This document shows positions 1-8,728 of a DNA stretch of 64,000 bases, one piece after another (the first letter of the stretch is position 1; each line of letters opens with the position of its first letter). The translations under genes and the position numbers were made by a program. The DNA lies in contig NZ_FNWJ01000001.1 in assembly GCF_900108055.1 (NCBI RefSeq), forward strand, positions 558,001 through 622,000. The letters are read 5' to 3'. The DNA comes from Thermoleophilum album (lineage in GTDB: Bacteria > Actinomycetota > Thermoleophilia > Solirubrobacterales > Thermoleophilaceae). The notes below the pieces were generated by a model. That model saw only the letters and a list, made by a program, of their open reading frames with translations. It was not told the DNA's origin and ran no database searches.

Positions 1-492
1 GGCCTCTCACTCGAGGAGGCGGTGCGTGCGTTCGTAGAGGACACCGGCCGGCTGCCACGTTCACGACGGCAGATCTTCGACTGGGCCGACCACCGTGGTG
101 TTGCGCTTCGACGCATCGACCGCTTCACGGAGGAGTTTCAGCGGGCGACCACGACGGTCCTGGCACAGCGGGAGCTCGACGGCCTGCCGCCGGTCGAGGT
201 CGCGGACGCCGGCCTCCGGTTCGAGTCAGCCGCCGACGGGAGTATCGGGCCGCAGAAGGTTCGCCACCGCTGGACGCGCGAGACGCTGATCGCGGGCATG
301 GCCCTCGCCATCCGGGAGCTTGGTCCCGGCCGGCAGCTCGACCAGCGCTCCCTCAAGCAGGTCGCCGCCGACCGTCGCGATCTGCCGATCCCGTCGTACT
401 CGGTCGTCTACCGCCATTTGCAGAAGCACCCGGACGACACCTGGGATCAGTGGCGACGCGAAGCCGAAGCACTCTCGCGGGCAAGCGCCTGA
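1..492 (+). CDS. HNH-associated-repeat-like protein, partial at left edge
   Basis: The reading frame is open from base 1, so the N-terminus is probably outside the window; GTG at 22 is only the first start seen inside. The visible 163 residues hold two similar segments. The second has the form W-T-R-E-T-L-I ... P-S-Y-S-V-V-Y-R-H ... W-D-Q-W, which resembles the short HNH/homing-endonuclease-associated repeat, a putative DNA-binding unit found in phages and mobile elements. No nuclease catalytic residues are visible. It lies about 600 bases before the 3' end of a tRNA-Glu gene, so it may belong to an integrated element. Function is inferred and weak. Confidence 0.55.
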   Translation, partial: GLSLEEAVRAFVEDTGRLPRSRRQIFDWADHRGVALRRIDRFTEEFQRATTTVLAQRELDGLPPVEVADAGLRFESAADGSIGPQKVRHRWTRETLIAGMALAIRELGPGRQLDQRSLKQVAADRRDLPIPSYSVVYRHLQKHPDDTWDQWRREAEALSRASA

Positions 493-644
493 CGCCACGC
501 CCACGACGCGCATCGCCCAGGCCGTCCCCCTGAAGTGACCGTGCCGCGGTCACTTTTTCCGACGTCCGCGCGGTCACCGCCAGCTATCCGGCGCGATCGC
601 CCGCGAAGACTGGCAATCGCGCCGACCTGCCGCACGGTCAGACC

Positions 645-872
645 ATGAACGGCCCGACCGCTCTCGTCGTCGACGGGTACGGCTACTACCACCCCGAGTG
701 CTGCCTGACATCCGAGACTGGCGACTCGCCCGTCGCGATGTACGACGACGACCTGGCGCACATCAGCGGAGACATCAGCTGCGAGGGGTGCATGCAGACC
801 CTCAACGGCCACCTGACCGACTACGCCGAGCTTGCGGCCCTCAATCTGGCTCCCGGCCCCGGACGGCCGTAG
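645..872 (+). CDS. Small cysteine-containing hypothetical protein
   Basis: A 75-residue protein starting at ATG. Third codon positions are strongly G or C, as in the surrounding real genes, which supports coding. It has a Cys-Cys pair (HPECCL) and a later C-E-G-C, spacing that could hold a metal, and is acidic in the middle. I do not recognise the family. No clear ribosome binding site is seen before the ATG. It may be a small protein of the putative element at the left edge. Confidence 0.5.
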   Translation: MNGPTALVVDGYGYYHPECCLTSETGDSPVAMYDDDLAHISGDISCEGCMQTLNGHLTDYAELAALNLAPGPGRP

Positions 873-1021
873 AGCTCGCCGGCGCCCGTGCCATCCGGCT
901 GACGTGATGACGTGTCGCCCGCCTGAGCGCTGCGCCAATCTCGCATAAACACTGCGATTTTCGGCTCGGTGTGTGGGAGGGCTTCCCCACGGCCTCGATG
1001 GAGGCCGTTACCTGCCACGAG

Positions 1022-1045
1022 AAAGGCCCGCGTTTGCGGGCCTTT
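1022..1045 (-). terminator. Intrinsic terminator downstream of tRNA-Glu
   Basis: Perfect 10-bp stem (AAAGGCCCGC / GCGGGCCTTT) with a four-base loop. It is followed by short T runs on both strands (TTTT on plus, TTTCTC on minus). It lies about 40 bases beyond the 3' end of the minus-strand tRNA-Glu gene, so it most likely ends that transcript, and it could also stop plus-strand transcription coming from the left. Confidence 0.8.
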
Positions 1046-1053
1046 TCCGGTAC

Positions 1054-1077
1054 TTCGTAGAACTGTTCGTAGAACTG
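1054..1077. repeat. Two perfect tandem copies of a 12-bp sequence
   Basis: TTCGTAGAACTG occurs twice head to tail, between the terminator and the 3' end of tRNA-Glu. Exact short direct repeats at a tRNA 3' end are often connected with integrase arm or attachment sites. No integrase is in the window, so this role is inference. Confidence 0.8.
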
Positions 1078-1083
1078 TCCAAA

Positions 1084-1157
1084 TAGGGGCGACGGGATTC
1101 GAACCCGCGACCTCCGGCTTGAAAGGCCGGCGTCCTAGGCCTCTGGACCACGCCCCC
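1084..1157 (-). tRNA. tRNA-Glu (anticodon TTC)
   Basis: On the minus strand the sequence folds as a full cloverleaf: acceptor GGGGGCG, D arm GTCC/GGAC, anticodon arm CCGGC-CTTTCAA-GCCGG with anticodon TTC, T arm with TTCGAAT, and discriminator A. The first acceptor pair is G-U. CCA is not encoded. It reads GAA/GAG codons. Confidence 0.95.
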
Positions 1158-1199
1158 GCGGCGCGCCAAGTCTAGGGGCCACGAGCGGTCGACCGCGAG

Positions 1200-1272
1200 T
1201 GGGCCGCCTGGGACTCGAACCCAGAACCACCGGGTTAAAAGCCCGTTGCTCTACCAATTGAGCTAGCGGCCC
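1200..1272 (-). tRNA. tRNA-Lys (anticodon TTT)
   Basis: Minus-strand cloverleaf with acceptor GGGCCGC/GCGGCCC, D arm containing AGCTCAATTGGTAGAGC, anticodon loop CTTTTAA (anticodon TTT), T loop TTCGAGT and discriminator A. CCA is not encoded. It lies 43 bases upstream of tRNA-Glu in the same direction, so the two are probably co-transcribed. Confidence 0.95.
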
Positions 1273-1281
1273 GCGCCGATG

Positions 1282-1659
1282 CTAGACGGAAGCGCGGTCG
1301 CCCCGCGCACGCCAGCGTTCACCGGCCGCGCGCACAGCACCGTTTCCGTGCCCCGAGTCGGGCGCATCGAGCACGGCGTCGATCAGACCGGGAAAGCGCG
1401 CCTCCAGATCTTCGAGGCGCAGCGAGACCAAGCGCCTCCGCCCGTCGGGCCGTGTCCACACCACACCCGCCTCCCGGAGAACGCGCAGGTGGTGCGAGAG
1501 GGTCGCCTTCGAGAGACCGAGATCGAACGCACCGCACGGCAACTCGCCGCCATCGCTGCGCAGCTCGCGAACGATCGCGAGCCGCGCCGGATCGCTCAAC
1601 GCGTGCAACACACTCGCCAACTCGATCCCGGCGCGCGGCGGGTGGTGCGGCTCTCTCAT
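1282..1659 (-). CDS. ArsR-family transcriptional regulator
   Basis: A 125-residue winged-helix protein. The core LHALSDPARLAIVREL followed by a recognition region SKATLSHHLRVLREAGVV and the wing RPDGRRRLVSLRLEDLE is typical of the ArsR/SmtB fold. The start at 1659 is chosen because GGGGAGG lies about seven bases upstream; an upstream in-frame start would add a non-conserved tail. A single Cys (ELPCGAF) is near helix 3, but a clear metal-binding ELxVCDL motif is not present, so it may sense something other than metals. It is encoded alone between the tRNAs and purH; its target is unknown. Confidence 0.85.
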   Translation of the reverse strand: MREPHHPPRAGIELASVLHALSDPARLAIVRELRSDGGELPCGAFDLGLSKATLSHHLRVLREAGVVWTRPDGRRRLVSLRLEDLEARFPGLIDAVLDAPDSGHGNGAVRAAGERWRARGDRASV

Positions 1660-1783
1660 CGACGAGCCTCCCCGAACATGCGCCACCGATCCTAGCCCCG
1701 CCGCCGCGCAGCCCGACACAGCTGGCCCACGCACGGCACCCGATCGCGGCGGCAACAGCCAGCGACTGAGGTCGGTCAGTGCT

Positions 1784-3385
1784 TCAGTGCTTGAAGTGAC
1801 GGCGCTGCGTGAAAACCATGGGCACGCCCCGTCGGTCGCACGCCGCGATCACCTCGGGGTCGCGCTGCGAGCCACCCGGCTGGATGATCGCGCTCACCCC
1901 CGCCTCCATCGCCAGCTCGGGTCCGTCGGGGAAGGGGAAGAAGGCGTCGGACGCCATTACCGCGCCGGCCACGTCGAGCCCCGCGATGCGGGCCTTCTCG
2001 AGCGCGATGCGAACCGAGTCGACGCGACTCATCTGACCGGCACCGATGCCCACCGTCGCGCCGTTGCGGGCGAGCACAATCGCGTTCGAACGAACGTGCT
2101 TGCAGACGCGCATCGCGAACAGCAGATCGCCCCACTGTTCCTCAGTGGGGCGGGCAGTCGTCACGACACGCATCTGCTCACGCGGCTCGAGGCCGCTGTC
2201 GCGGTCCTGAACGAGGATGCCGCCGCGCACGCGCTTGAAGTCGTGCTCGCCAGCGAGCGCCCGACGGCGTTCCTGATTCCAAAGGATGCGCACATTCGGT
2301 TTGCGCATCAAAAGTTCCAGGGCCTCGTCGTCGTAGCCGGGAGCGAACACAAGCTCAACGAAGAGCTCGTGGAGACGCTTAGCGAGCGCTGCGTCAACCG
2401 AGCGGTTAAAGCAGTAAACGCCGCCGAAAGCGCTCTGGGGGTCGCACTCGAGCGCCTTCTCGAAGGCGTCGCGCAGATTCGCAGCGACTGCGCAGCCGCA
2501 GGGATTGTTGTGCTTGATGATCACCGCCGCCGGCAGCTCGAACTCCTCGACCACCCGCCGCCCCGAATCGAGGTCGAGCAGGTTGTTGAACGACAAGTCG
2601 CGGCCGTGCAGCTTCGAGACCATCGAGAGCAGGTGGCTGCGCGTGCCGACCTCGGCGTAGTAGGCGGCGCGCTGGTGGGGGTTCTCGCCGTAAGCGAGGT
2701 CGAGCACTTTCTCGAAGGCGAAGGTCGCGTGCTGCGGAAACTCCTCCTCACGTCCGCTGAACCAGCGCGAGATCGCAGCCTCGTAGCGCGCTGTGTAAGC
2801 GAACGCTTCGGCCGCCAGCGCCTCCCGCGTGCGGAACGAGATCGCGCCGTCCTGCTCGCGCAACTCCTCGAGCACCGCGTCGTAGCTCTCGGGCGAGACG
2901 ACGACCGCACAGAACGCATGGTTCTTGGCAGCGGCGCGGATCAGGGTCGGCCCACCGATATCGATGTTCTCGATGACTTCGCGGTCCGAGACACCGCGCC
3001 TGGCCACCACCCGCTCGAACGGGTAGAGGTTCACGCAAACGAGGTCGATGGGTTCGATCCCCAGTTGCCGCAGCGTCTCGGCATGGGCGGGATCCGAGCG
3101 AACCGCCAAGATGCCTGCGTGGATGCGCGGGTTCAGGGTCTTGACGCGGCCATCGAGGATCTCCGGGAAGCCGGTGTAGTCCTCGACCGCGCGCACGTCT
3201 AACCCCGCGCGCCGCAGCTCTTGGGCAGTTCCGCCGGTCGAGACGATCTCGACCCCGAGCTCCGCCAGCCCGCGCGCGAAGTCGACGATGCCACGCTTGT
3301 CGGAGACAGTCAGCAAGGCGCGCCTGACGCGGACCTCGTCGGGCGCCTCGATCGCTGTCGTTGCCGGCTCGCGCTGATCGGACAT
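1784..3385 (-). CDS. purH: Bifunctional AICAR transformylase / IMP cyclohydrolase
   Basis: A 533-residue protein catalysing the last two steps of de novo IMP synthesis. The N-terminal MGS-like cyclohydrolase domain begins RRALLTVSDKRGIVDFA and contains VEDYTGFPEILDGRVKTL. The C-terminal transformylase domain includes YGENPHQ, LDLDSGRR, KHNNPCG, and ends QRRHFKH. The start is placed at ATG 3385, four bases after the purN stop; an upstream in-frame start would overlap purN and add an unconserved tail. It is the last gene of the purine operon. Confidence 0.97.
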   Translation of the reverse strand: MSDQREPATTAIEAPDEVRVRRALLTVSDKRGIVDFARGLAELGVEIVSTGGTAQELRRAGLDVRAVEDYTGFPEILDGRVKTLNPRIHAGILAVRSDPAHAETLRQLGIEPIDLVCVNLYPFERVVARRGVSDREVIENIDIGGPTLIRAAAKNHAFCAVVVSPESYDAVLEELREQDGAISFRTREALAAEAFAYTARYEAAISRWFSGREEEFPQHATFAFEKVLDLAYGENPHQRAAYYAEVGTRSHLLSMVSKLHGRDLSFNNLLDLDSGRRVVEEFELPAAVIIKHNNPCGCAVAANLRDAFEKALECDPQSAFGGVYCFNRSVDAALAKRLHELFVELVFAPGYDDEALELLMRKPNVRILWNQERRRALAGEHDFKRVRGGILVQDRDSGLEPREQMRVVTTARPTEEQWGDLLFAMRVCKHVRSNAIVLARNGATVGIGAGQMSRVDSVRIALEKARIAGLDVAGAVMASDAFFPFPDGPELAMEAGVSAIIQPGGSQRDPEVIAACDRRGVPMVFTQRRHFKH

Positions 3386-3389
3386 GGCT

Positions 3390-4013
3390 CTAGTTTCGGT
3401 TCCTCTCGACGTGCACCACGCGGGGGTCACGCTCGTCGCGTCTGACCGCGCCCGCCGCGATCAAACGGACGGCTTCGGGCAACAGTCGGTGCTCGACAGC
3501 ATGGATGCGTCGCTCGAGCTCCGACACGTCGCGAGAATACGGGACCTCGACGGCCTCTTGCAGGATGATCGGACCGGTGTCGACGCCCTCGTCGACAAAG
3601 TGCACGGTCACACCGGTCACCTTGACACCGTAAGCGAGTGCCTGCTCGATCGCGCGCGTGCCCGGGAACGACGGAAGCAGCGCCGGGTGAACGTTCACGA
3701 TCCGCCAGCGAAAGCGCTCGACGAAGGCGCCCGAGAGGATCTCCATGAAACCGGCGAGCACGATCAGATCCACGGCGCGTCGCTCGAGCCAGTCCCCGAG
3801 CGCGCGGTCGCGGTCTCTGCGCGTTGGGTAATCGTCGGCCGCGAACACCGCGGTTTCGATCCCCGCCCGCTCGGCGCGCGCAAGCGCCGGAACAGCGGGC
3901 CGACTGGACGCGACCGCGACGATCTCGATGCCCTCCCGACCGTGCACCTGGTCGATCAGCGCCTGGAGGTTGCTGCCGCGACCGGAGACGAGAACTGCGA
4001 TCCGGAAAGCCAC
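3390..4013 (-). CDS. purN: Phosphoribosylglycinamide formyltransferase
   Basis: A 207-residue 10-formyl-THF-dependent GAR transformylase. Conserved features are the phosphate loop VLVSGRGSNLQAL at the N-terminus, the catalytic region VNVHPALLPSFPG (Asn and His) and GVTVHFVDEGVDTGPII with the catalytic Asp. The GTG at 4013 directly precedes the conserved start AFRIAVLVSG; longer versions would overlap purF. It lies 44 bases after purF and four before purH. The usual partner purM is not between purF and purN. Confidence 0.95.
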   Translation of the reverse strand: MAFRIAVLVSGRGSNLQALIDQVHGREGIEIVAVASSRPAVPALARAERAGIETAVFAADDYPTRRDRDRALGDWLERRAVDLIVLAGFMEILSGAFVERFRWRIVNVHPALLPSFPGTRAIEQALAYGVKVTGVTVHFVDEGVDTGPIILQEAVEVPYSRDVSELERRIHAVEHRLLPEAVRLIAAGAVRRDERDPRVVHVERNRN

Positions 4014-4057
4014 GGCGGCATCATCGCCCGAGCGCGCCGCCAGTGTCGGCCCGCGCT

Positions 4058-5497
4058 TCAGCGACGCGCCATCGGTAACTCTTCGAGCGCGTACTTCCCG
4101 ACCTTTCGGCGCTCGGTGTCGGCGATCGGATACTCGCCGGTGAAGCAAGCGTCGCAGTGCTCGGAACGCAAGCCCCCGATCGCCTCGTAGAGACCTTCGA
4201 GCGACAGGTATGCGAGCGAGTCACAACCAAGCTCGCGAGCTATCTCTGCAGGCTCGCGACCGTGGGCGATCATCTCCTCGCGAGTCGACATGTCGATCCC
4301 GTAGTGGCAGGGGTGGCGAATCGGCGGCGAGGAGATGCGCAGATGGATCTCGCGTGCGCCGGCGTCGCGCAGCATGCCCACGATCTGGCGAGTGGTGTTG
4401 CCGCGCACGATCGAATCGTCGATGACCACTAGCCGTTTCCCATTGACGACCTCGCGCAGCGGGTTGAACTTCATGCGCAAGCCGTGGCGGCGGAGCTCCT
4501 GACCGGGCTCGATAAAGGTGCGCGCCACGTAGCGGTTCTTGATCAGCCCTTCGTCGCGCGGAATGCCGGAAGCCTTGGCGAAGCCGACGGCGGCGGCGTT
4601 GCCCGAATCCGGCACGGCCACCACGAGGTCGGCCTCCACCGGCGCCTCCCGCCAGAGGATTTCGCCCATCCGCCGGCGCGCGACCTGCGTGCGCACGCCC
4701 TCGAGGATGGAGTCGGGGCGTGCGAAGTAGATGTGTTCGAAAACGCAGAACGCCCGCCGCGGTGAGGCCGCCACACGCTGCGACTGGAGCCCCTTCGGAC
4801 CGAGCACGATCATCTCTCCGGGCTCGACCTCGCGCACCAGCTCGGCGCCGATGATGTCGAACGCGCAGCTCTCCGATGCAACGCACCAGTGCTCACCGAT
4901 ACGGCCAAGGGCCAGCGGCCGCAAGCCGTAGGGGTCCCGGAAAGCGATGACCGCGTCGGTCGTCAGAACCACCGTCGAGAAAGCGCCCTCGAGCTCCGGC
5001 ACCACCGCGGCCACCGCGTCGCTAACGGCGTCGGCCGGGTGGCGCGATATCAGTGCGGCGATGATCTCGGAGTCGGAGGTACCCGCGAACGACACGCCCT
5101 CCGCAACCAAGCGCTCGTGGAGCGCGACCGCGTTCGTCAGGTTGCCGTTGTGAGCCAGCGCCAGCCGGTGGTGGTCGGACCGCCAAACCGGCTGCGCGTT
5201 CTCCCAATGCGGCGAGCCGGTCGTGGAGTAGCGAACGTGGCCGATCGCCGCTTTGCCGACTAGCGCACGCAGCTTGTCGTCGGTGAAGACCTGGGAGACG
5301 AGCCCGAGGTCACGGACCGTCGTGATTTCTCCACCATCGGAGGCGGCGATCCCAGCGGACTCTTGCCCGCGGTGTTGAAGCGCGTAGAGAGCGAAGTAGG
5401 CGAGGCGGGCGACGTCGTGGCCAGGTGCGTATACGCCAAAGACACCGCACTCGTCGCGCGGCCCTTCGCGCTCGCGAAGCTGCTCGTCGGGACCCAT
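4058..5497 (-). CDS. purF: Amidophosphoribosyltransferase (iron-sulfur type)
   Basis: First committed enzyme of purine synthesis: PRPP plus glutamine to phosphoribosylamine. From the start chosen (479 residues) a 16-residue leader precedes DECGVFGVY, whose Cys is the N-terminal nucleophile released by propeptide cleavage. The class II amidotransferase domain is followed by the PRPP loop LVVIDDSIVRG. Cysteines in RAFCVFEHIYFARPDS, HPCHYG and CDACF match the 4Fe-4S ligands of the Bacillus-type enzyme. An open frame extends upstream into purL, so the exact start is not certain. Confidence 0.95.
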   Translation of the reverse strand: MGPDEQLREREGPRDECGVFGVYAPGHDVARLAYFALYALQHRGQESAGIAASDGGEITTVRDLGLVSQVFTDDKLRALVGKAAIGHVRYSTTGSPHWENAQPVWRSDHHRLALAHNGNLTNAVALHERLVAEGVSFAGTSDSEIIAALISRHPADAVSDAVAAVVPELEGAFSTVVLTTDAVIAFRDPYGLRPLALGRIGEHWCVASESCAFDIIGAELVREVEPGEMIVLGPKGLQSQRVAASPRRAFCVFEHIYFARPDSILEGVRTQVARRRMGEILWREAPVEADLVVAVPDSGNAAAVGFAKASGIPRDEGLIKNRYVARTFIEPGQELRRHGLRMKFNPLREVVNGKRLVVIDDSIVRGNTTRQIVGMLRDAGAREIHLRISSPPIRHPCHYGIDMSTREEMIAHGREPAEIARELGCDSLAYLSLEGLYEAIGGLRSEHCDACFTGEYPIADTERRKVGKYALEELPMARR

Positions 5498-5610
5498 TTG
5501 GCGCCGGCCGAAGACGCGGGCGCCCGGGGAGCGCGCCGCACGATCGAGGTTACCAGCGACCATCACAGCGGCTGACACAGCGACCGGCGAAAACCGGACG
5601 ACCGGGGCGC

Positions 5611-7839
5611 CTACGGTCCTGCCAGTGCCGCTGCGAGCGGGGTCGACCACGCCACCCGCATTTCATCGAGAGCGAGATCGAGCGACTCGCGGCCAGCGCG
5701 TACACGCAGCCGCTCGTCGCCGACCACACCGATCACCTGCCCGAGCGGCGCGACCGCGTGACGTGGACCGGACACCACGAACCATCCCGGACCTTCGCCG
5801 AAGAGCTCCTCCTCGGCGGCCGAGTCCAGTTCGACCTCCGCGCCAAGCCCGCCCAGCAGAGCGCACTCCGCGAGCGCCACCAGCAGTCCGCCTTCGGCAA
5901 CGTCGTGGGCGCTCGCCAAGATCCCTTGGCGGGCTGCGTCACGGACGCGCGCCAACACCTCGATGACGTCACCCGGATCGAACTCCGCGAGCGCCTCGGG
6001 CAACCCCTCTCCGCGCAGGCGCGAGAGCTCCGAGGCAGCCAACGAGCGGCGCCCGCCCGGGCCGACCAGCACGATCGCATCGCCCTCCCGTGCGAACCCG
6101 GCACGAGGCGCGTTGGCTGCGTCCTCGACGAGCCCGAGCATGCCAACGATCGGTGAGGGAAGGATGGGGCCTCGCTCGCTCTCGTTGTAGAGCGAGACGT
6201 TACCGCCGACCACCGGGATGCCTAGTGCGCGGCAGGCGTCGGCGAGTCCTTGCACCGCGTGCTCGAGCTGCCAAGCCGCCCACGGGCGCTCGGGGTTGCC
6301 GAAGTTCAGGCAGTTGGTGAGACCGAGCGGCGTCGCCCCCACGCACGCGAGGTTCGCGGCGCACTCCAGCACTGCCTCGACGGATCCGCGATAAGGGTCG
6401 GCGGCGACGCGCCAGCCGTTGCCGTCGGTGGCCACGGCGACCGCACGGCGCGAGTCGTGCTCGGGGTCGACGAGCAGAACCGCCGCGTCAGCCTCCCCTG
6501 GGCGGAGCACGGTCCGCGAGCCGACGAGCCAGTCGTACTGCTCGTAGACCGGCAAGCGGGAGCAGAGGTTAGGGCTGCCAAGCAGCGTCAACAGTTGCTG
6601 GCGCAGGTCCGCTGGCGCGTCGAGGCGCGGGCGCGGCGGCGGATAAAGACTACGTGGGGGGCGTTCACCTCGCAGCTCGTAGGTCGGGCACTCGTCAACG
6701 AGCAGCCGAGCCGGTATCTCGCCGACTAAACGCCCGTTGTCGAAGACCCGCAACTGGCCGGTGGTGGTCACCTGTCCGACGATCGTCGCCCGTACTTCGT
6801 GGCGAGCGCAGATCGCGGTGACCTCATCGACCCGGGCGGGCTCGACGACGCACAGCATCCGCTCTTGCGACTCCGAGATCATGATCTCGAAGGGCTCCAT
6901 CTCCGGTTCGCGCAGGGGCACGCGACGCACCTCGATGTCGATCCCGACCCCACCCTTCGCAGCCATCTCCGCCGCGCTCGAAGAGAGCCCAGCAGCGCCG
7001 AGATCCTGGAGAGCAACCAACAGTCGCCGCTCGACCAACTCGAGGCAGCACTCGATCAGCTTCTTTTCCTCGAACGGGTCGCCGATCTGGACGCTTGGCC
7101 GCTTGTCGGTATCGGACTCGTCGAGGTCGGCGCTGGCTAGCACCGAGGCGCCACCGATACCGTCGCGCCCGGTCAGCGCACCGAGTAGCAGCACACGGTT
7201 GCCGGGGCCCGCAGCGGCACTTCGCACCAGCTGCTCACGCCGCGCGATACCCACGCACATCGCGTTGACCAAACAGTTCTGCTCGTACGCGCGATCGAAG
7301 TAGATCTCACCGCCGACCGTCGGCACGCCGACGGCGTTGCCGTAGTGCGCAATTCCGCGCACCACGCCGTCCAGCAGGTAGCGCGAGCGCGCGGAGTCGG
7401 GCTCTCCGAAGCGCAGCGAGTCGAGAACGGCGATCGGTCGCGCCCCAAGCGCGAGCACGTCGCGCAGGATGCCGCCGACGCCGGTAGCTGCCCCCTGGAA
7501 GGGCTCGATCGCGCTCGGATGGTTGTGTGACTCGATCTTGAAGGCGGCCACGAAGCCGCCGCCGACGTCGACCGCCCCGGCGTTCTCACCGGGCCCGAAT
7601 ACCAGCCTCGAACTCGCCCGCGGGAACCTCCGCAGCAACCGGCGGCTGTGCTTGTAGCCGCAGTGCTCCGACCAAAGCAGGGAGAAGATCGCGAGCTCGA
7701 GCTCGTTCGGACGGCGGCCCAATTTTTCGCAGATGAGGTCGAACTCGGCGTTCGTCAGGCCAAGCTCGAGCGCGCGATCACGCAGCTGGTCGGGCGACCC
7801 GGCAGCGGTGATCGCGCCGTTGCGGGGGCGCGCCTTCAC
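5611..7839 (-). CDS. purL: FGAM synthase, large subunit
   Basis: The 742-residue small-form PurL, which works with separate PurS and PurQ in a complex making FGAM from FGAR, ATP and glutamine. Motifs are LLWSEHCGYKHSRRLL, GPGENAGAVD, KIESHNHPSAIEPFQGAATG near the N-terminus, and two AIRS-type halves with GLTNCLNFGNPERP and VVGGNVSLYNES in the second. The start GTG overlaps the purQ stop (GTGA), which indicates translational coupling and excludes the longer open frame upstream. Confidence 0.97.
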   Translation of the reverse strand: MKARPRNGAITAAGSPDQLRDRALELGLTNAEFDLICEKLGRRPNELELAIFSLLWSEHCGYKHSRRLLRRFPRASSRLVFGPGENAGAVDVGGGFVAAFKIESHNHPSAIEPFQGAATGVGGILRDVLALGARPIAVLDSLRFGEPDSARSRYLLDGVVRGIAHYGNAVGVPTVGGEIYFDRAYEQNCLVNAMCVGIARREQLVRSAAAGPGNRVLLLGALTGRDGIGGASVLASADLDESDTDKRPSVQIGDPFEEKKLIECCLELVERRLLVALQDLGAAGLSSSAAEMAAKGGVGIDIEVRRVPLREPEMEPFEIMISESQERMLCVVEPARVDEVTAICARHEVRATIVGQVTTTGQLRVFDNGRLVGEIPARLLVDECPTYELRGERPPRSLYPPPRPRLDAPADLRQQLLTLLGSPNLCSRLPVYEQYDWLVGSRTVLRPGEADAAVLLVDPEHDSRRAVAVATDGNGWRVAADPYRGSVEAVLECAANLACVGATPLGLTNCLNFGNPERPWAAWQLEHAVQGLADACRALGIPVVGGNVSLYNESERGPILPSPIVGMLGLVEDAANAPRAGFAREGDAIVLVGPGGRRSLAASELSRLRGEGLPEALAEFDPGDVIEVLARVRDAARQGILASAHDVAEGGLLVALAECALLGGLGAEVELDSAAEEELFGEGPGWFVVSGPRHAVAPLGQVIGVVGDERLRVRAGRESLDLALDEMRVAWSTPLAAALAGP

Positions 7840-8504
7840 GCCGCCACCGCCAGACGTGCGACGCACTGGAAGAGGCGGGCGCCGTCGGCCGAGCCGAGCA
7901 GCGGGTCGACGGCGTGCTCGGGGTGCGGCATCAGCCCGACGACGTTTCCTCGTTCGTTGGCGATGCCCGCGATGTCGCGCTCGGAGCCGTTCGGGTTGTG
8001 ACCGGGCGCGTAGCGGAAGACCACGCGCTCGCTCCGCTCCAATTCGTCGAGCACCTGCGACGGCGCCCAGTAGCGCCCGCTTTGGTGCTTGACGGGAATG
8101 CGCAAGCGCTCCCCCTGGCCCAAGCAGGCAGTGAATGCCGAGCGCGTCGAGGCGACTTCGATCTCGACTTCCCGACACACGAAGCGGAGCCCGGCATTCG
8201 GCAACAACGCGCCCGGCAGCAGCCCCGCCTCGCAAAGCACTTGGAACCCGTTGCAGATGCCGAGCACCGGGCCGCCACGGTCCGCGTGGGCGCGCACCGC
8301 GGCCATCACTGGCGAGAGCCCAGCGAGCGCCCCTGCGCGCAGGTAGTCGCCGTACGAGAAACCGCCGGGTATCACCACGCAGTCGGCACCGCCCAGATCA
8401 CGTTCGTAGTGCTCGACGAGCCGTGCGTCGCCGAAGCGGGAACAAGCGAGCAGCGCGTCGCGGTCATCACACGACCCTGGGAAACGCACGACCGCGAAGC
8501 GCAT
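7836..8504 (-). CDS. purQ: FGAM synthase, glutamine amidotransferase subunit
   Basis: A 222-residue class I glutaminase delivering ammonia to PurL. It begins FAVVRFPGSCDDRDA, and has IPGGFSYGDYLRAGAL, the nucleophile loop GPVLGICNGFQVLCEAGLLPG and the C-terminal MPHPEHAVDP with catalytic His and Glu. Its ATG shares one base with the purS stop (TGATG) and its stop overlaps the purL start, so purS, purQ and purL are tightly coupled and probably made in stoichiometric amounts. Confidence 0.97.
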   Translation of the reverse strand: MRFAVVRFPGSCDDRDALLACSRFGDARLVEHYERDLGGADCVVIPGGFSYGDYLRAGALAGLSPVMAAVRAHADRGGPVLGICNGFQVLCEAGLLPGALLPNAGLRFVCREVEIEVASTRSAFTACLGQGERLRIPVKHQSGRYWAPSQVLDELERSERVVFRYAPGHNPNGSERDIAGIANERGNVVGLMPHPEHAVDPLLGSADGARLFQCVARLAVAA

Positions 8505-8728
8505 CAGCGCTCCTCGAGGATCTCGTAATCCTCGATCAACGTGTTCGCCAGCAGGCGCTCGCAGAGTTCCGGCACGCGCTCCGGGTGTTCGGTCTCAAGC
8601 TCCACGAGGCGTCCCACCCGGACGTTGCGAAAACCTTCGAAGCCAAGCGCTGGCAAGGCCCGCTCGACCGCCTGGCCCTGGGGGTCGAGCAGGCCGCGCT
8701 TCGGCCGGATCAGTACGCGAACCTTCAT
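8504..8728 (-). CDS. purS: FGAM synthase, PurS subunit
   Basis: A 74-residue protein beginning MKVRVLIRPKRGLLDPQGQ, the standard PurS opening, with VRVGRLVELE in the middle. PurS bridges PurQ and PurL in the multi-subunit FGAM synthase. The ATG at 8728 overlaps the purC stop as ATGA; the longer reading that starts eight residues earlier lies inside purC and is unlikely. Confidence 0.95.
   Translation of the reverse strand: MKVRVLIRPKRGLLDPQGQAVERALPALGFEGFRNVRVGRLVELETEHPERVPELCERLLANTLIEDYEILEER

Noticed and set aside
1787-3202. 471-codon open frame on the plus strand opposite purH
   Set aside because: Antisense shadow: purH motifs are complete on the other strand, and the plus frame lacks any recognisable domain or ribosome site. 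Long antisense frames are expected at this GC content.
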